Below are positions 14,636 through 22,786 of a stretch of 29,966 bases of DNA, piece by piece. Made by a program: the position numbers and the translations under genes. The notes below the pieces were generated by a model. The model ran no database searches. It was given only the letters and a program-made list of their open reading frames with translations, and was not told where the DNA came from. Within the stretch, counting starts at the first letter, position 1. Each line of letters starts with the position of its first letter. The stretch lies in contig DATCGA010000006.1 of assembly GCA_036509215.1 (NCBI GenBank), positions 1 through 29,966 on the forward strand. Direction: 5' to 3'. This stretch comes from Trebonia sp036509215. Its GTDB lineage: Bacteria > Actinomycetota > Actinomycetes > Streptosporangiales > Streptosporangiaceae.

Positions 14636-15133
14636 ATGATAACTTTCTCAATCGTGCAACTCCTCCCCTTGCTGCGGTCGCTTTTCTCGCGTCCGGTGAC
14701 TGAGCGCCTTCCCCGCCCGCCGGGCCTGCCGGGCGGGGCGCGTTTCCCTGGCTCGATGCAGCTGCGTCACGTGGACGCGGGGTCGTGCAACGGCTGCGAG
14801 CTGGAGATCGCCTCGGCTTTCGGCCCGGTGTATGACGCGGAGCGTTTCGGTGCCCGCCTGGTCGCCTCGCCCCGGCACGCCGACGGGGTCCTGGTCACCG
14901 GGGTCGTGACGCGGAACATGGCGGTCCCGCTGGAGAAGACCCTGGACGCTGTACCGGAACCGCGGGTGGTGGTTGCCTGCGGTGACTGCGCGCTGGGCGG
15001 CGGGCCGTTCGCCGGCGGGTACGGCGTTGCGGACAGCGCCGGCCCGCTCGCCGCCCCTGACGTGGCCATTCCCGGCTGCCCGCCCGGCCCGGTGGCTATC
15101 ACCCAGGCGCTGCGCACGCTGACCGGCCGGTGA
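14636..15133 (+). CDS. Ehr complex small subunit, HycG/HyfI/NuoB-like (Rv0082-like)
   Basis: A 165-residue iron-sulfur subunit of the group 4 hydrogenase/complex I type. It should carry the [4Fe-4S] cluster next to the large subunit. Cysteines C51 and C54 (GSCNGCELEI), C115 and C118 (ACGDCALGG) and C148 (PGCPPGP) cover the expected ligands, and YDAERFGARLVASPRHAD is the family signature. ATG at 14636 was chosen because the N-terminal LPLLRSLFSRPVTE matches the amphipathic start of relatives; the frame is open far upstream but that part is antisense to the neighbouring gene. ATG at 14756 is an alternative. Its stop overlaps the next GTG by four bases (GTGA). Confidence 0.92.
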   Translation: MITFSIVQLLPLLRSLFSRPVTERLPRPPGLPGGARFPGSMQLRHVDAGSCNGCELEIASAFGPVYDAERFGARLVASPRHADGVLVTGVVTRNMAVPLEKTLDAVPEPRVVVACGDCALGGGPFAGGYGVADSAGPLAAPDVAIPGCPPGPVAITQALRTLTGR

Positions 15134-17166
15134 GCGCCGCCCTCTTCCTCGGCGCCCTGGGGCTGGGAGCCGCCGGTTCCCTGGCCGGGGCGGCGCTGCC
15201 CCCCCGGGCCCGGGGGGGCGTGGCGGCGCTGCTCACCGCGGGCGCCTGCACCGCGGCGTTCGCCGCGGCGGCCAGGGTGCTGGCCTCCGGGGTCACCGTC
15301 ACGGCCAGCTCTGCGCAGATCCTGCCGCTGACGGGGGCAACGCTGTCCCTGGACCCGCTGGGCGCGGTCTTCGTCATCACGGCCGCCGTGGTCGGCGCGG
15401 CGGCCAGCTGCTACGCCGTCGGCTACGCGGCCCGCGGCGGCGGGAGCCGGGCCGCGACCGGGCTGCTGCCGCTGTTCGTCACGAGCCTGCTGCTGGTGCC
15501 GGCGGCGGCGAGCTTCACGACGTTCATGGCCGCCTGGGAGCTGATGGCGCTGTCGTCGCTGCTGCTGCTGCTCACCGGCCACCGGCGGCGCGAGGCCCGG
15601 GACGCGGCCCAGTGGTACGCGGTGATGACCCACGCCGGGGCCGCCGCGATCCTGCTCGCGCTCGTCCTGCTCGGCGCGCACGCCGGCGGCCAGTCCTTCG
15701 CCGCCATCCAGGCCCACGCGGGCGGGATCCCGCCCGCGGTCCGGTCCCTCGCGTTCGTCCTCGCCCTGGCCGGCTTCGGGTCGAAGGCGGGGGCGGTGCC
15801 ACTGCACGTCTGGCTGCCGCGTGCCCACCCTGAGGCGCCCGGCCCGGTGTCCGCGCTCATGTCGGGCGCCATGGTGAACCTCGGTGTCTACGGCATCGTG
15901 CGGACCGGCGACGGGCTCCTCGGCGGTGGCGAGCTGTGGTGGTGGCTGGCCGTGGCCGGCCTCGGAGTCGCCTCGGCGCTGTTCGGCGGCATCCACGCGG
16001 CGGCGAGCGCGGACCTCAAGCGCCTGCTCGCCTACTCCACGGTCGACAACATGGGGCTGGTGCTGACCGGCGTCGGCGCCGCGGGCGCCCTCGCCGTCAC
16101 GGGGCACCGCGTGCCCGCCGCGCTCGCCATGATCGCGGCGCTGTTCCAGCTGGTGAACCACTCGGCGTTCAAGGGATGCCTGTTCCTGGCCGCGGGATCG
16201 GTCCAGCGCGCGGCCGGCACCCGCGACCTGGACAGTCTCGGCGGGCTGCTGCGCCGGCTCCCGGTGACCACGACGCTGTTCGGGATCGGCGCGCTGTCGA
16301 TCTGCGCCCTGCCGCCGTTCAGTGGCTTCGCGAGCGAGTGGCTGCTGCTGCAGGGCTTCCTGCGCGGCTTTACCGCGCACGGCGCGGCGACGGCGACCGC
16401 GCTGCTGGCCGGCGTGGCGGCGCTCGCGCTCACCGGGGGCCTGACCGCCGCCGCGTTCGTGAAGGCCTTCGGCATCGGCTTCCTCGGCCAGCCCCGCACG
16501 CCCTCGGCCGCGGCGGCGGGCGAGGTCGGCCCGGCGATGCTGGCCGGCACGGCGATGCTGGCCGTGCCGTGCCTGGTTCTGGGCGTGGTCCCCGGTGCCG
16601 TCGTGCCGCTGCTGGCCAGGGCGGCGGGCACCGCGCTGGGCCGCCCCGTGGCTGGAGGCGCCGTCCCGGATCCACTGCGCGCGGGCGCGAGCCTGGCGAT
16701 CGCCGGCAGCACCGACGTGATCCAGCCGGCGCTGCTGGCGGCGGTGCTGCTGGCCGGGCTTGTCCTCGCCTGGGGGCTTGTCCGCCTCCGTGCCCGCGCC
16801 GGGGCAGAACGCGGGCACCGGGCACGGCGCGCCGAGGCCTGGGGCTGCGGCCGGGAGCTGCAGACCGCGCGGATGCAGTACACGGCGACGTCGTTCGCCG
16901 AGCCGCTGCAGCGCGTCTTCGACGACGTGCTGCGCCCCGACCGCGACCTCGATGTCTCCCACCTCGCCGAATCACGCTACTTCGAGCAGGCGGTCACCTA
17001 CCGCAGCCGGATCGACGACGCCGTCGAGCGCGGCGCTTACCGGCCGCTGATCGCCGGGGTCCGGCGCTGGGGCGAGGTGGCGCGGCGCGCCCAAAACGGG
17101 AGCGTGCACCGCTACCTCGCCTACGGGTTCGCCGCCCTTGTCATCCTGCTGGTTGTGCTCGCGTGA
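15130..17166 (+). CDS. Ehr complex proton-pumping subunit, HyfB/HycC/NuoL-like (Rv0083-like)
   Basis: A 678-residue polytopic membrane protein of the Mrp-antiporter/NuoL family. The core reads ELMALSSLLLLLTGHRRREA, AGFGSKAGAVPLHVWLPRAH, GPVSALMSGAMVNLGVYGIV, DLKRLLAYSTVDNMGLV and NHSAFKGCLFLAAGS. These include the glutamate and lysines of the ion channel and the conserved HPEAPGPVSALMSG loop. The C-terminal part from about 570 (RRAEAWGCGRELQTARMQYT, FAEPLQRVFDDVLRP) and the last helix are typical of HyfB/HycC and absent from plain NuoM. It should translocate protons or sodium. It starts with GTG in a GTGA overlap and ends in another GTGA overlap, so it is strictly co-transcribed. Confidence 0.94.
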   Translation: MSAALFLGALGLGAAGSLAGAALPPRARGGVAALLTAGACTAAFAAAARVLASGVTVTASSAQILPLTGATLSLDPLGAVFVITAAVVGAAASCYAVGYAARGGGSRAATGLLPLFVTSLLLVPAAASFTTFMAAWELMALSSLLLLLTGHRRREARDAAQWYAVMTHAGAAAILLALVLLGAHAGGQSFAAIQAHAGGIPPAVRSLAFVLALAGFGSKAGAVPLHVWLPRAHPEAPGPVSALMSGAMVNLGVYGIVRTGDGLLGGGELWWWLAVAGLGVASALFGGIHAAASADLKRLLAYSTVDNMGLVLTGVGAAGALAVTGHRVPAALAMIAALFQLVNHSAFKGCLFLAAGSVQRAAGTRDLDSLGGLLRRLPVTTTLFGIGALSICALPPFSGFASEWLLLQGFLRGFTAHGAATATALLAGVAALALTGGLTAAAFVKAFGIGFLGQPRTPSAAAAGEVGPAMLAGTAMLAVPCLVLGVVPGAVVPLLARAAGTALGRPVAGGAVPDPLRAGASLAIAGSTDVIQPALLAAVLLAGLVLAWGLVRLRARAGAERGHRARRAEAWGCGRELQTARMQYTATSFAEPLQRVFDDVLRPDRDLDVSHLAESRYFEQAVTYRSRIDDAVERGAYRPLIAGVRRWGEVARRAQNGSVHRYLAYGFAALVILLVVLA

Positions 17167-18119
17167 GCGCCTCGCTCCTGGCCTCGGCCGGCGTGTCGGC
17201 CATCCAGCTCGGCGCCGCGGTTGCCGGCGGGCCGCTCCTTTACGGGCTCATGGCGAAAGTGCGGGCCAGGGCTGAGGGGCGTGCCGGCGCCCCCGTCCGC
17301 CAGCCCCTGCTGGACCTGTGGAAACTCTTGGGGAAGGAGCGCATCCACGCCGGGTACTCCAGCGTGGTCCTGCCGCTCGCCCCGCTGGTCCTCATCGCCT
17401 CCACGGCAGCCGCCGTAGTCATCGCGCCGCTCGTCTCGACCGGGCCCGCGCTGGGCCGCACGTCGGATGCGTTCGTCATGGTCTTCCTGCTCCTGCTCGG
17501 CTCGGTGGCGGTCGCGCTCGCCGGGCTCGACGCGGGCACCGCGTTCGGGGGGATGGGGGCGAGCCGGGCGATGACGATCGGGGCGCTCGCCGAGCCCGCC
17601 CTGCTCGTCGCGCTGCTTGCCCTTTCCATCCAGGCCGGGACCTCGAACCTGCCGGGGATCGTCTCGGCGACCCTCGCCCACCCGGGATGGGTGGCGACCC
17701 CGGAGCGGGTGCTCGCCCTGGCTGCCCTGGTCATCGTGGTGCTCGCCGAGGCTGGCCGGATCCCGGTCGACAACCCGTCCACTCACCTTGAGCTGACGAT
17801 GATCCACGAGGCGATGATCCTGGAGTACGCGGGGCCTGAGCTCGCGCTCGTCACGCTCGGCGGGATGATGCGCCTGGGCCTGCTGCTGTCCCTGCTGTCG
17901 AACCTGTTCTTCCCGTGGGGCATCGCCGCGATGGGAAGCATCCCGCGCCTCGTGCTCGGCCTCACCGTGCTCGCGGCCAAGACGGGCGCGATCGCGGGGG
18001 TGATCGCCGTCGCGGAGGTCTCGGCGGCGAAGCTGCGCCTGTTCCGCGTCCCCGAGATCCTGTCGGCCGCGTTCGTCCTGTCCGTTCTCGCCGTCGTCAC
18101 GGGGCTGGTCCTGCCGTGA
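17163..18119 (+). CDS. hycD: Ehr complex membrane subunit, HycD/HyfC/NuoH-like (Rv0084-like)
   Basis: A 318-residue NuoH-family membrane protein that would link the hydrophilic arm to the ion-pumping subunits. Visible are the early loop ARAEGRAGAPVRQPLLDLWK and LLGKERI, then DAGTAFGGMGASRAMTIGALAEPALL, then the strongly conserved AEAGRIPVDNPSTHLELTMIHEAMILEYAGPEL with acidic residues of the quinone-chamber-like funnel. The length fits M. tuberculosis HycD. GTG at 17163 overlaps the previous stop by GTGA, and the end overlaps the next GTG the same way. Confidence 0.94.
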   Translation: MSASLLASAGVSAIQLGAAVAGGPLLYGLMAKVRARAEGRAGAPVRQPLLDLWKLLGKERIHAGYSSVVLPLAPLVLIASTAAAVVIAPLVSTGPALGRTSDAFVMVFLLLLGSVAVALAGLDAGTAFGGMGASRAMTIGALAEPALLVALLALSIQAGTSNLPGIVSATLAHPGWVATPERVLALAALVIVVLAEAGRIPVDNPSTHLELTMIHEAMILEYAGPELALVTLGGMMRLGLLLSLLSNLFFPWGIAAMGSIPRLVLGLTVLAAKTGAIAGVIAVAEVSAAKLRLFRVPEILSAAFVLSVLAVVTGLVLP

Positions 18120-18775
18120 CCGGATCCGCCTACACCGGGCCGCTCGGCCTGGCCGCCGGGGTCGTGCTCGCGTGCGCCGTGGCCACGCTGTGGCGCCGTG
18201 ACCTGCGCGCGGTCGTCTCCGTCCTGGCCCTGCAGGGGATAGCGCTGGGTGCGGTGGCCGCAGTGCTCGCCGTCCATTTCCGCGACATCGGCCTGGGCGT
18301 CACCGCCGCCCTGGTGCTTGCCGCCAAGGGCCTGATCATCCCGGCCCTGCTCAGGCGGATCGTGCGCCGCGACCCGGGGAGCCGGGAAACCGCGCCGCTG
18401 CTCAACGTGCCGGCGTCCCTGCTCGCCGCCGCCGTGCTCATCGTTCTCGCCTACCTGGCCAGCGGCAAGATCACCGCGCTGGCCCCCGGCACCGCCGCCA
18501 GCCTCGCGCCGCTCGGCCTGGCCACCGTCCTGATCGGCTTCTTCATGCTGGCGACCAGGCGCAAGGCGGTCTCCGCGATCACCGGGCTGCTGCTGGTCGA
18601 CAACGGGGTTGCGCTTGTCACGTTCCTGCTCACAGCCGGCTTGCCGCTGCTGGTGGAGCTCGGGGCGTTCCTGGATGTCCTGCTCGTCGTCGTGGTCCTG
18701 TGGGTCCTCGCGACCACGATGCGCGCCCGGCTTGGCCCCTTCGACCTCGACCAGCTCCGGGAGCTGCACGACTGA
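18116..18775 (+). CDS. hycP: Ehr complex membrane subunit, HyfE/NuoK-like (Rv0085-like)
   Basis: A 219-residue membrane protein with about six to seven helices. The middle and C-terminal part (ATVLIGFFMLATRRKAVSAITGLLLVDNG, LLVELGAFLDVLLVVVVLWV) is the HyfE form of NuoK, including an in-membrane glutamate (VELG) of the kind that carries protons. The length matches M. tuberculosis HycP. It starts with GTG in a GTGA overlap, and its TGA shares one base with the ATG of the next gene. Confidence 0.92.
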   Translation: MTGSAYTGPLGLAAGVVLACAVATLWRRDLRAVVSVLALQGIALGAVAAVLAVHFRDIGLGVTAALVLAAKGLIIPALLRRIVRRDPGSRETAPLLNVPASLLAAAVLIVLAYLASGKITALAPGTAASLAPLGLATVLIGFFMLATRRKAVSAITGLLLVDNGVALVTFLLTAGLPLLVELGAFLDVLLVVVVLWVLATTMRARLGPFDLDQLRELHD

Positions 18776-20235
18776 TGCTGATCTACGCCATCCTTGCCGT
18801 GCCGCTCGCCGCCGGGACCGTCGCCGCCGCCGTGCCGTGGCGGCCCTGGGCCGGGTGGGTCGCAGTGGCCGCCAACGGAGCCGTCCTGGTCCTGGGCGCC
18901 ATCCTCGCCGCCGGCGTCACCCGTGGTCACCCGGCCGTGGCCGGCGGCGGGGTCCTGCGGGCCGATGCGCTCAGCGCGTTCATGGTCGTCGTCATCGGCG
19001 TGATCGCCGTCCTCGCCTCGTCGCAGTCAGTCCGCTACCTGAACGCCGAGATCGCGCGGGGCGCCTGCACCGCCCGCCACGCCGCGCTGTACACGGCACT
19101 GGTCCAGGCGTTCGTGACCTGCATGCTCCTCGCGGTCCTCGCGGCCAGCCTCGGCGTGATGTGGGTGGCGGTGGAAGCCACCACGATCGCCACCACCTTC
19201 CTGGTCGGCCACCGCAGGACCGACGGGGCGCTGGAGGCGTCCTGGAAGTACGTTGTGCTCTGCTCGGCGGGCATCGCGCTCGCGTTCCTGGGAACCGCGC
19301 TGTTCTACTTCGCGGCCCTGCACGCCAGCGGCCACCCGGCCGGGTCGCTGGACTGGACCGCGCTGATGGCCGCCTCGCATCGCCTCGACCCGGGCGTGGT
19401 GCGCCTGGCGATGGGGCTCATCGTCCTCGGGTACGGGACGAAGGTAGGGCTCGCCCCGATGCACAGCTGGCTGCCGGACGCCCACAGCCAGGCCCCCGCC
19501 CCCGTTTCCGCGCTGATGTCGGGGGTCCTGCTCACCGTCGCGTTCTACGCGCTGCTGCGCTTCAAGGCGATCGCGGACGGCACTCTCGGGCCCGGGTACC
19601 CGCGGGCCCTTCTCGTCGTGGCGGGCCTGGCGTCCCTGGTAGTCGCGGCGTCGCTGCTGATCGCCCAGCGGGACTACAAGCGGATGCTCGCCTACCACAG
19701 CATCGAGCACATGGGCCTGATCGCGCTCGGCGCCGCGGCCGGGAGCCAGCTGGCGATCGCCGCGGTCCTGCTGCACATCCTCGGCCACGGGCTCGCCAAG
19801 GGCGTGCTGTTCCTGGCCTCCGGCGAGATCCTGCTCGCCGAGGGCACCAGCGAGATCTCGAAGGTGCCCGCCCTGCTGTCCCGCCGGCCGGTGCTCGGCG
19901 GGATATTCGGCTTCGGCCTGGTGGCCCTGCTGGGCCTGCCGCCGTTCAGCCTGTTCGCCAGCGAGCTGAACATGCTGCGCGCCGAGGTCGCCGCCGGCCT
20001 CGGCTGGGCGGCGGCGATCGCCCTGGTGTGCATGGCGGTCATCTTCGCCGCGGTGATGGCCCACGGCCGTCACCTCCTCCTCGGCGAGGCACCGGCCCAG
20101 GGCAGCCGCGCGGCCATCCCGCGGGCCGTCGCCGTCCCGCTCGTCGCCGGCCTGCTCGCCTGCGCCTTCCTCGGCGTGTCCGCCTGGCCCCTTCAGCCGC
20201 TCCTGCACGCGGCGGCGCAGGTCGTCGCCTCATGA
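18775..20235 (+). CDS. hycQ: Ehr complex proton-pumping subunit, HyfF/NuoN-like (Rv0086-like)
   Basis: A 486-residue polytopic antiporter-like subunit. The core motifs are MWVAVEATTIATTFLVGHRR (channel glutamate), LGYGTKVGLAPMHSWLPDAH, QAPAPVSALMSGVLLTVAFY, DYKRMLAYHSIEHMGLIALG and LLHILGHGLAKGVLFLASGE. With the HyfB-like protein this gives the complex two antiporter modules. ATG at 18775 shares a base with the previous stop (TGATG), and the end overlaps the next start by ATGA. The length agrees with M. tuberculosis HycQ. Confidence 0.94.
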   Translation: MLIYAILAVPLAAGTVAAAVPWRPWAGWVAVAANGAVLVLGAILAAGVTRGHPAVAGGGVLRADALSAFMVVVIGVIAVLASSQSVRYLNAEIARGACTARHAALYTALVQAFVTCMLLAVLAASLGVMWVAVEATTIATTFLVGHRRTDGALEASWKYVVLCSAGIALAFLGTALFYFAALHASGHPAGSLDWTALMAASHRLDPGVVRLAMGLIVLGYGTKVGLAPMHSWLPDAHSQAPAPVSALMSGVLLTVAFYALLRFKAIADGTLGPGYPRALLVVAGLASLVVAASLLIAQRDYKRMLAYHSIEHMGLIALGAAAGSQLAIAAVLLHILGHGLAKGVLFLASGEILLAEGTSEISKVPALLSRRPVLGGIFGFGLVALLGLPPFSLFASELNMLRAEVAAGLGWAAAIALVCMAVIFAAVMAHGRHLLLGEAPAQGSRAAIPRAVAVPLVAGLLACAFLGVSAWPLQPLLHAAAQVVAS

Positions 20236-21731
20236 ACCCGGCCTCCGGAACCGAAGCCGCGCGCCAGGTCATCCCGGTCACGGCCGGGGAGCTGGCCGCC
20301 GAGGCGGCGCGGCTGCTCGCCGCCGGCTACCGGCTCGCCGCGATCGCCGCCCACGACGATGACCGCGCGCTCCGGGTCGTCTACGTGTTCTGCGCCGGGC
20401 CGCCGGACCGGCGCGTCGAGCTGGAAGTGCGGCTCGATCCCGCATGCCCCGTCGTTCCCTCCCTCGCCCATCTCTCGTTCCCGGCCAGCCGGTTCGAGCG
20501 CGAGATCCACGACCTGTTCGGCATCGTCCCGGAAGGGCACCCCTTCCTGCGGCCCCTGGTCCTGCACCAGCACTGGCCGGAAGGGTGGCACCCCATGCGC
20601 CACCAGGCCGGGCCGATGCCGCCGATGCGCACCGATGCCGGGCCGTTCCCGTTCGTGAAGGTCGACGGACCCGGGGTGTACGAGATCCCGGTCGGCCCCG
20701 TGCATGCCGGGCTCATCGAGCCAGGGCACTTCCGGTTCTCGGTCGTCGGGGAGACGATCCTGAAGATGAAGGCCCGGCTGTGGTTCGTGCACCGCGGCAT
20801 CGAGCGCCTCTTCGAGGGCCAGGACCCGCAGGCCGCGGTGCGGCTAGCCGAGTGCGTCTCCGGTGACAGCGCGGTAGCGCACAACCTCGCCTTCTGCCTC
20901 GCGGTTGAGGACGCCTGCCAGATCCCGGTCCCGGAGGGCGGGGCCCGGCTCCGGGCGATGCTGCTCGAACTCGAGCGCCTCTACAACCATGTCGCCGACA
21001 TCGGCGCGCTGTGCAACGACGTCGGCTTCGGCCTCGCCCAGGCACGGGCCCTGACCCTCCGCGAGAAGCTGCTGCGCCTCAACGCCGAGATCACCGGCCA
21101 CCGCCTGCTCCGCGACGCGATCCGGCCCGGCCACACCGCCGTCCGGCGGCTCCCCGCTGCTGCCGAACTCGCCGAGATCAGGCAGCGCTTCGACGACGTT
21201 GTCTCGCTTGCCACCTCCAACACCGTCGTCATGGACCGTTTCAGGGGCACAGCCGTGCTCTCCGGCGCGGACGCGGCCGGGATCGGCGCACTCGGCGTCG
21301 CCGCCCGCGCCTCCGGGCTCACCCTCGACGCGCGGATCGCGCACCCCTTCGTCGGCCTCGGCAGCGGATTCCGCCCTGCCGGGCAGCCTGGGGGAGATGT
21401 CCTGGCCCGGTTCACCGTCCGGGTCGAGGAGGCACGCGCATCTCTCGCCCTCGTCGGTGAGCTCGCCGGGCAGGCCAGCGCGCTCAGCGCCGCGGCGCCG
21501 CAGGTGCCGCACCGCGCCGGTACCGGGCTGGGGATCGTTGAAGGCTGGCGCGGAAGCACCGTGCACCGCGTCGAGGTCAGTCCCTCCGGCAAGCTGACCC
21601 GCTGCAAGATCGTCGATCCCTCGTTCCTCAACTGGCCCGCGCTGTCCGTCGCCCTCGCCGACACGATCGTCCCGGACTTCCCCCTCGCCAACAAGAGCTT
21701 CAACCTCTCCTACGCCGGGAATGACCTGTAG
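20232..21731 (+). CDS. hycE: Ehr complex large subunit, HycE/HyfG-like NuoC-NuoD fusion without NiFe ligands (Rv0087-like)
   Basis: A 499-residue fusion. The N-terminal part (about 1-125) is NuoC-like with FEREIHDLFGIVPEGHPFLR (88-107); the rest is the NuoD/hydrogenase large-subunit fold (GPGVYEIPVGPVHAGLIEPG at 146-165, HRGIERLFEG). Real group 4 hydrogenases have RxCGxC near the start of this domain and DPCxxC at the end. Here the first reads ECVSGDS (207-213), keeping only C208, and the C-terminus reads NKSFNLSYAGNDL with no cysteine. Ni-Fe cofactor binding is therefore not expected, which places the complex in the hydrogenase-related (Ehr) group; its substrate is unknown. ATGA overlap with the upstream gene. 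Last gene of the operon; a 12-base palindrome (21747-21758) follows but is not a clear terminator. Confidence 0.93.
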   Translation: MNPASGTEAARQVIPVTAGELAAEAARLLAAGYRLAAIAAHDDDRALRVVYVFCAGPPDRRVELEVRLDPACPVVPSLAHLSFPASRFEREIHDLFGIVPEGHPFLRPLVLHQHWPEGWHPMRHQAGPMPPMRTDAGPFPFVKVDGPGVYEIPVGPVHAGLIEPGHFRFSVVGETILKMKARLWFVHRGIERLFEGQDPQAAVRLAECVSGDSAVAHNLAFCLAVEDACQIPVPEGGARLRAMLLELERLYNHVADIGALCNDVGFGLAQARALTLREKLLRLNAEITGHRLLRDAIRPGHTAVRRLPAAAELAEIRQRFDDVVSLATSNTVVMDRFRGTAVLSGADAAGIGALGVAARASGLTLDARIAHPFVGLGSGFRPAGQPGGDVLARFTVRVEEARASLALVGELAGQASALSAAAPQVPHRAGTGLGIVEGWRGSTVHRVEVSPSGKLTRCKIVDPSFLNWPALSVALADTIVPDFPLANKSFNLSYAGNDL

Positions 21732-21829
21732 CCCCTTCCGTCCCGGCCTGGCGCCAGGACAGCCTCGGCAGGGGACACCCAGGGCAGCCATCACCCGGCG
21801 CGGCCCTGGTGCCATGCGGCAGCGGCACC
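21732..21829. other. Intergenic end of the Ehr operon
   Basis: It holds the palindrome CCTGGCGCCAGG (21747-21758) and no convincing gene. With no T-run, termination here is uncertain; rho-dependent termination is possible. Confidence 0.3.
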
Positions 21830-22470
21830 CGGCCGAGTCGGCACGCCGGAGGCCCTGGTCACCGTCACGATCGCCCTCGCCACGAAGGAGCCGGGCGCTC
21901 CCGAGCTGAGGGTGCTGCGGCAGGCGCTGTTCGCCTGAGCGTTCAACCCCGCCACCCGCGACATCACCCCGCCGCCCAAGATCGCCGCCGCCCTCGGGTG
22001 GGCGGAACACGCCTCGCTCCCGGTCACCGACCTGGAAGAGACCGCGACCGTGCGGCTGGCGCTGGCCGCCTGCGCCAGGACCCTGGCCGGGAAGCCGGCG
22101 GCAGGGTCGACCCAGCGGCGCAAGCGGTCGGTGTTCTACAACGCCCTCGGCACGCCGTCGAACTCGGGCTCCTCGGCTCGAACCCGGTCGACCGGATCCA
22201 GTGGACCGCCCCCGCCGTCGCCCAGAGCGTGGACCGGCGGGTCGTCGTCAGCCCCGCCCAGGCCGAAACGCTCCTGAACGCCGCCGGGCGGCTGGGGCTG
22301 CGGGGAGAGCGCCTGGAGACGTTCTTCGCCTGCCTTTACTACGCGGCGCTGCGCCCGTGGAGGCGGTTATGCTCCGCGAGGCGGACCTGCACCTGCCGAA
22401 GACCGGGTGGGGGCGAGGTCGCCCGCCGCGCGGGGCACGGCGTCGCGGTCCTGCATGAGGCTGCGGCCGA
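21830..22470 (+). pseudogene. Broken tyrosine recombinase (phage-type integrase)
   Basis: Pieces in several frames spell an actinobacterial integrase in order: ALVTVTIALATKEPGAPELR, VLRQALFA then a TGA where relatives have Trp (21936), AFNPATRD, RTLAGKPAAGSTQRRKRSVFYNALG, ELGLLGSNPVDRIQW, VSPAQAETLLNAAGRLG, FFACLYYAALRP, EAVMLREADLHLPKTGWG and RAGHGVAVLH. There is one nonsense codon and at least three frameshifts. The stretch between LPKTGWG and RAGHG, which carries the catalytic arginine and histidine, has been deleted. The YYAALRP motif (first catalytic Arg) and the final GH remain. No attachment site or tRNA is visible nearby. Confidence 0.75.
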
Positions 22471-22606
22471 CATGCTATGGGTGCAGATCCAGCCCTCGAA
22501 CTACCGGCGCCTGGTGGAAGAGCGTGGCTGGAGCCACCGCGCGTTCGAACGCTGGCACGCCGCGGCCATGATCGCCGCCTTGCTGGAACCCTCTGGAGCC
22601 CGATAG
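22471..22606 (+). pseudogene. C-terminal fragment of a TetR-like regulator fused to the integrase remnant
   Basis: In frame with the integrase tail, the sequence WVQIQPSNYRRLVEERGWSH followed by AFERWHAAAMIAALLEP resembles the end of actinobacterial TetR proteins. No N-terminal HTH part is present. It ends at 22606, about 24 bases before IS3 orfB resemblance begins on the opposite strand. Family assignment is by general resemblance only. Confidence 0.4.
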
Positions 22607-22629
22607 CCGGATCCGGCCCATCCATGCGA

Positions 22630-22786
22630 CAAGCGCGCTGGTGAGGTGCGCGTCGGTCCGCTCCCGCCCGGTGACCGGGTTGGCCTGCCACTTGCAGAAC
22701 GCCTGCAGGCTGAACCCGAGGACCCCGCAGGTCAACCGCACCGGGATGCCCTCGGCGGCCAGCTCCTGGACCAGCGGGTAGGTCAT
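22630..22786 (-). pseudogene. IS3-family orfB, N-terminal fragment only
   Basis: From ATG at 22786 the frame reads MTYPLVQELAAEGIPVRLTC then GVLGFSLQAFCKWQANPVTG and RTDAHLTSAL, the usual start of the IS3-family catalytic protein OrfB. Resemblance stops near residue 50, so the whole DDE integrase domain is missing and transposition cannot occur from this copy. The ATG overlaps the orfA stop (ATGA). Confidence 0.75.

Noticed and set aside
14767..16962. 731-codon minus-strand frame opposite the Ehr genes
   Set aside because: The translation is Arg/Gly/Gln/His-rich low complexity, a typical shadow of high-GC coding DNA; the plus-strand frames carry clear family motifs.
14636..21731. Calling the operon a true formate hydrogenlyase or [NiFe]-hydrogenase
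   Set aside because: The large subunit lacks RxCGxC and DPCxxC, and no maturation genes are in the window; the hydrogenase-related (Ehr) class fits better.
14636..21731. Calling the operon respiratory complex I (nuo)
   Set aside because: It has HyfB-type and HyfE-type subunits, a NuoC-NuoD fusion, and no NuoE/F/G or NuoI; the gene order is that of Hyf/Rv0082-0087.
21747..21758. CCTGGCGCCAGG as the Ehr operon terminator
   Set aside because: A gap-free 12-base palindrome gives only a 4-bp stem and is not followed by T residues.
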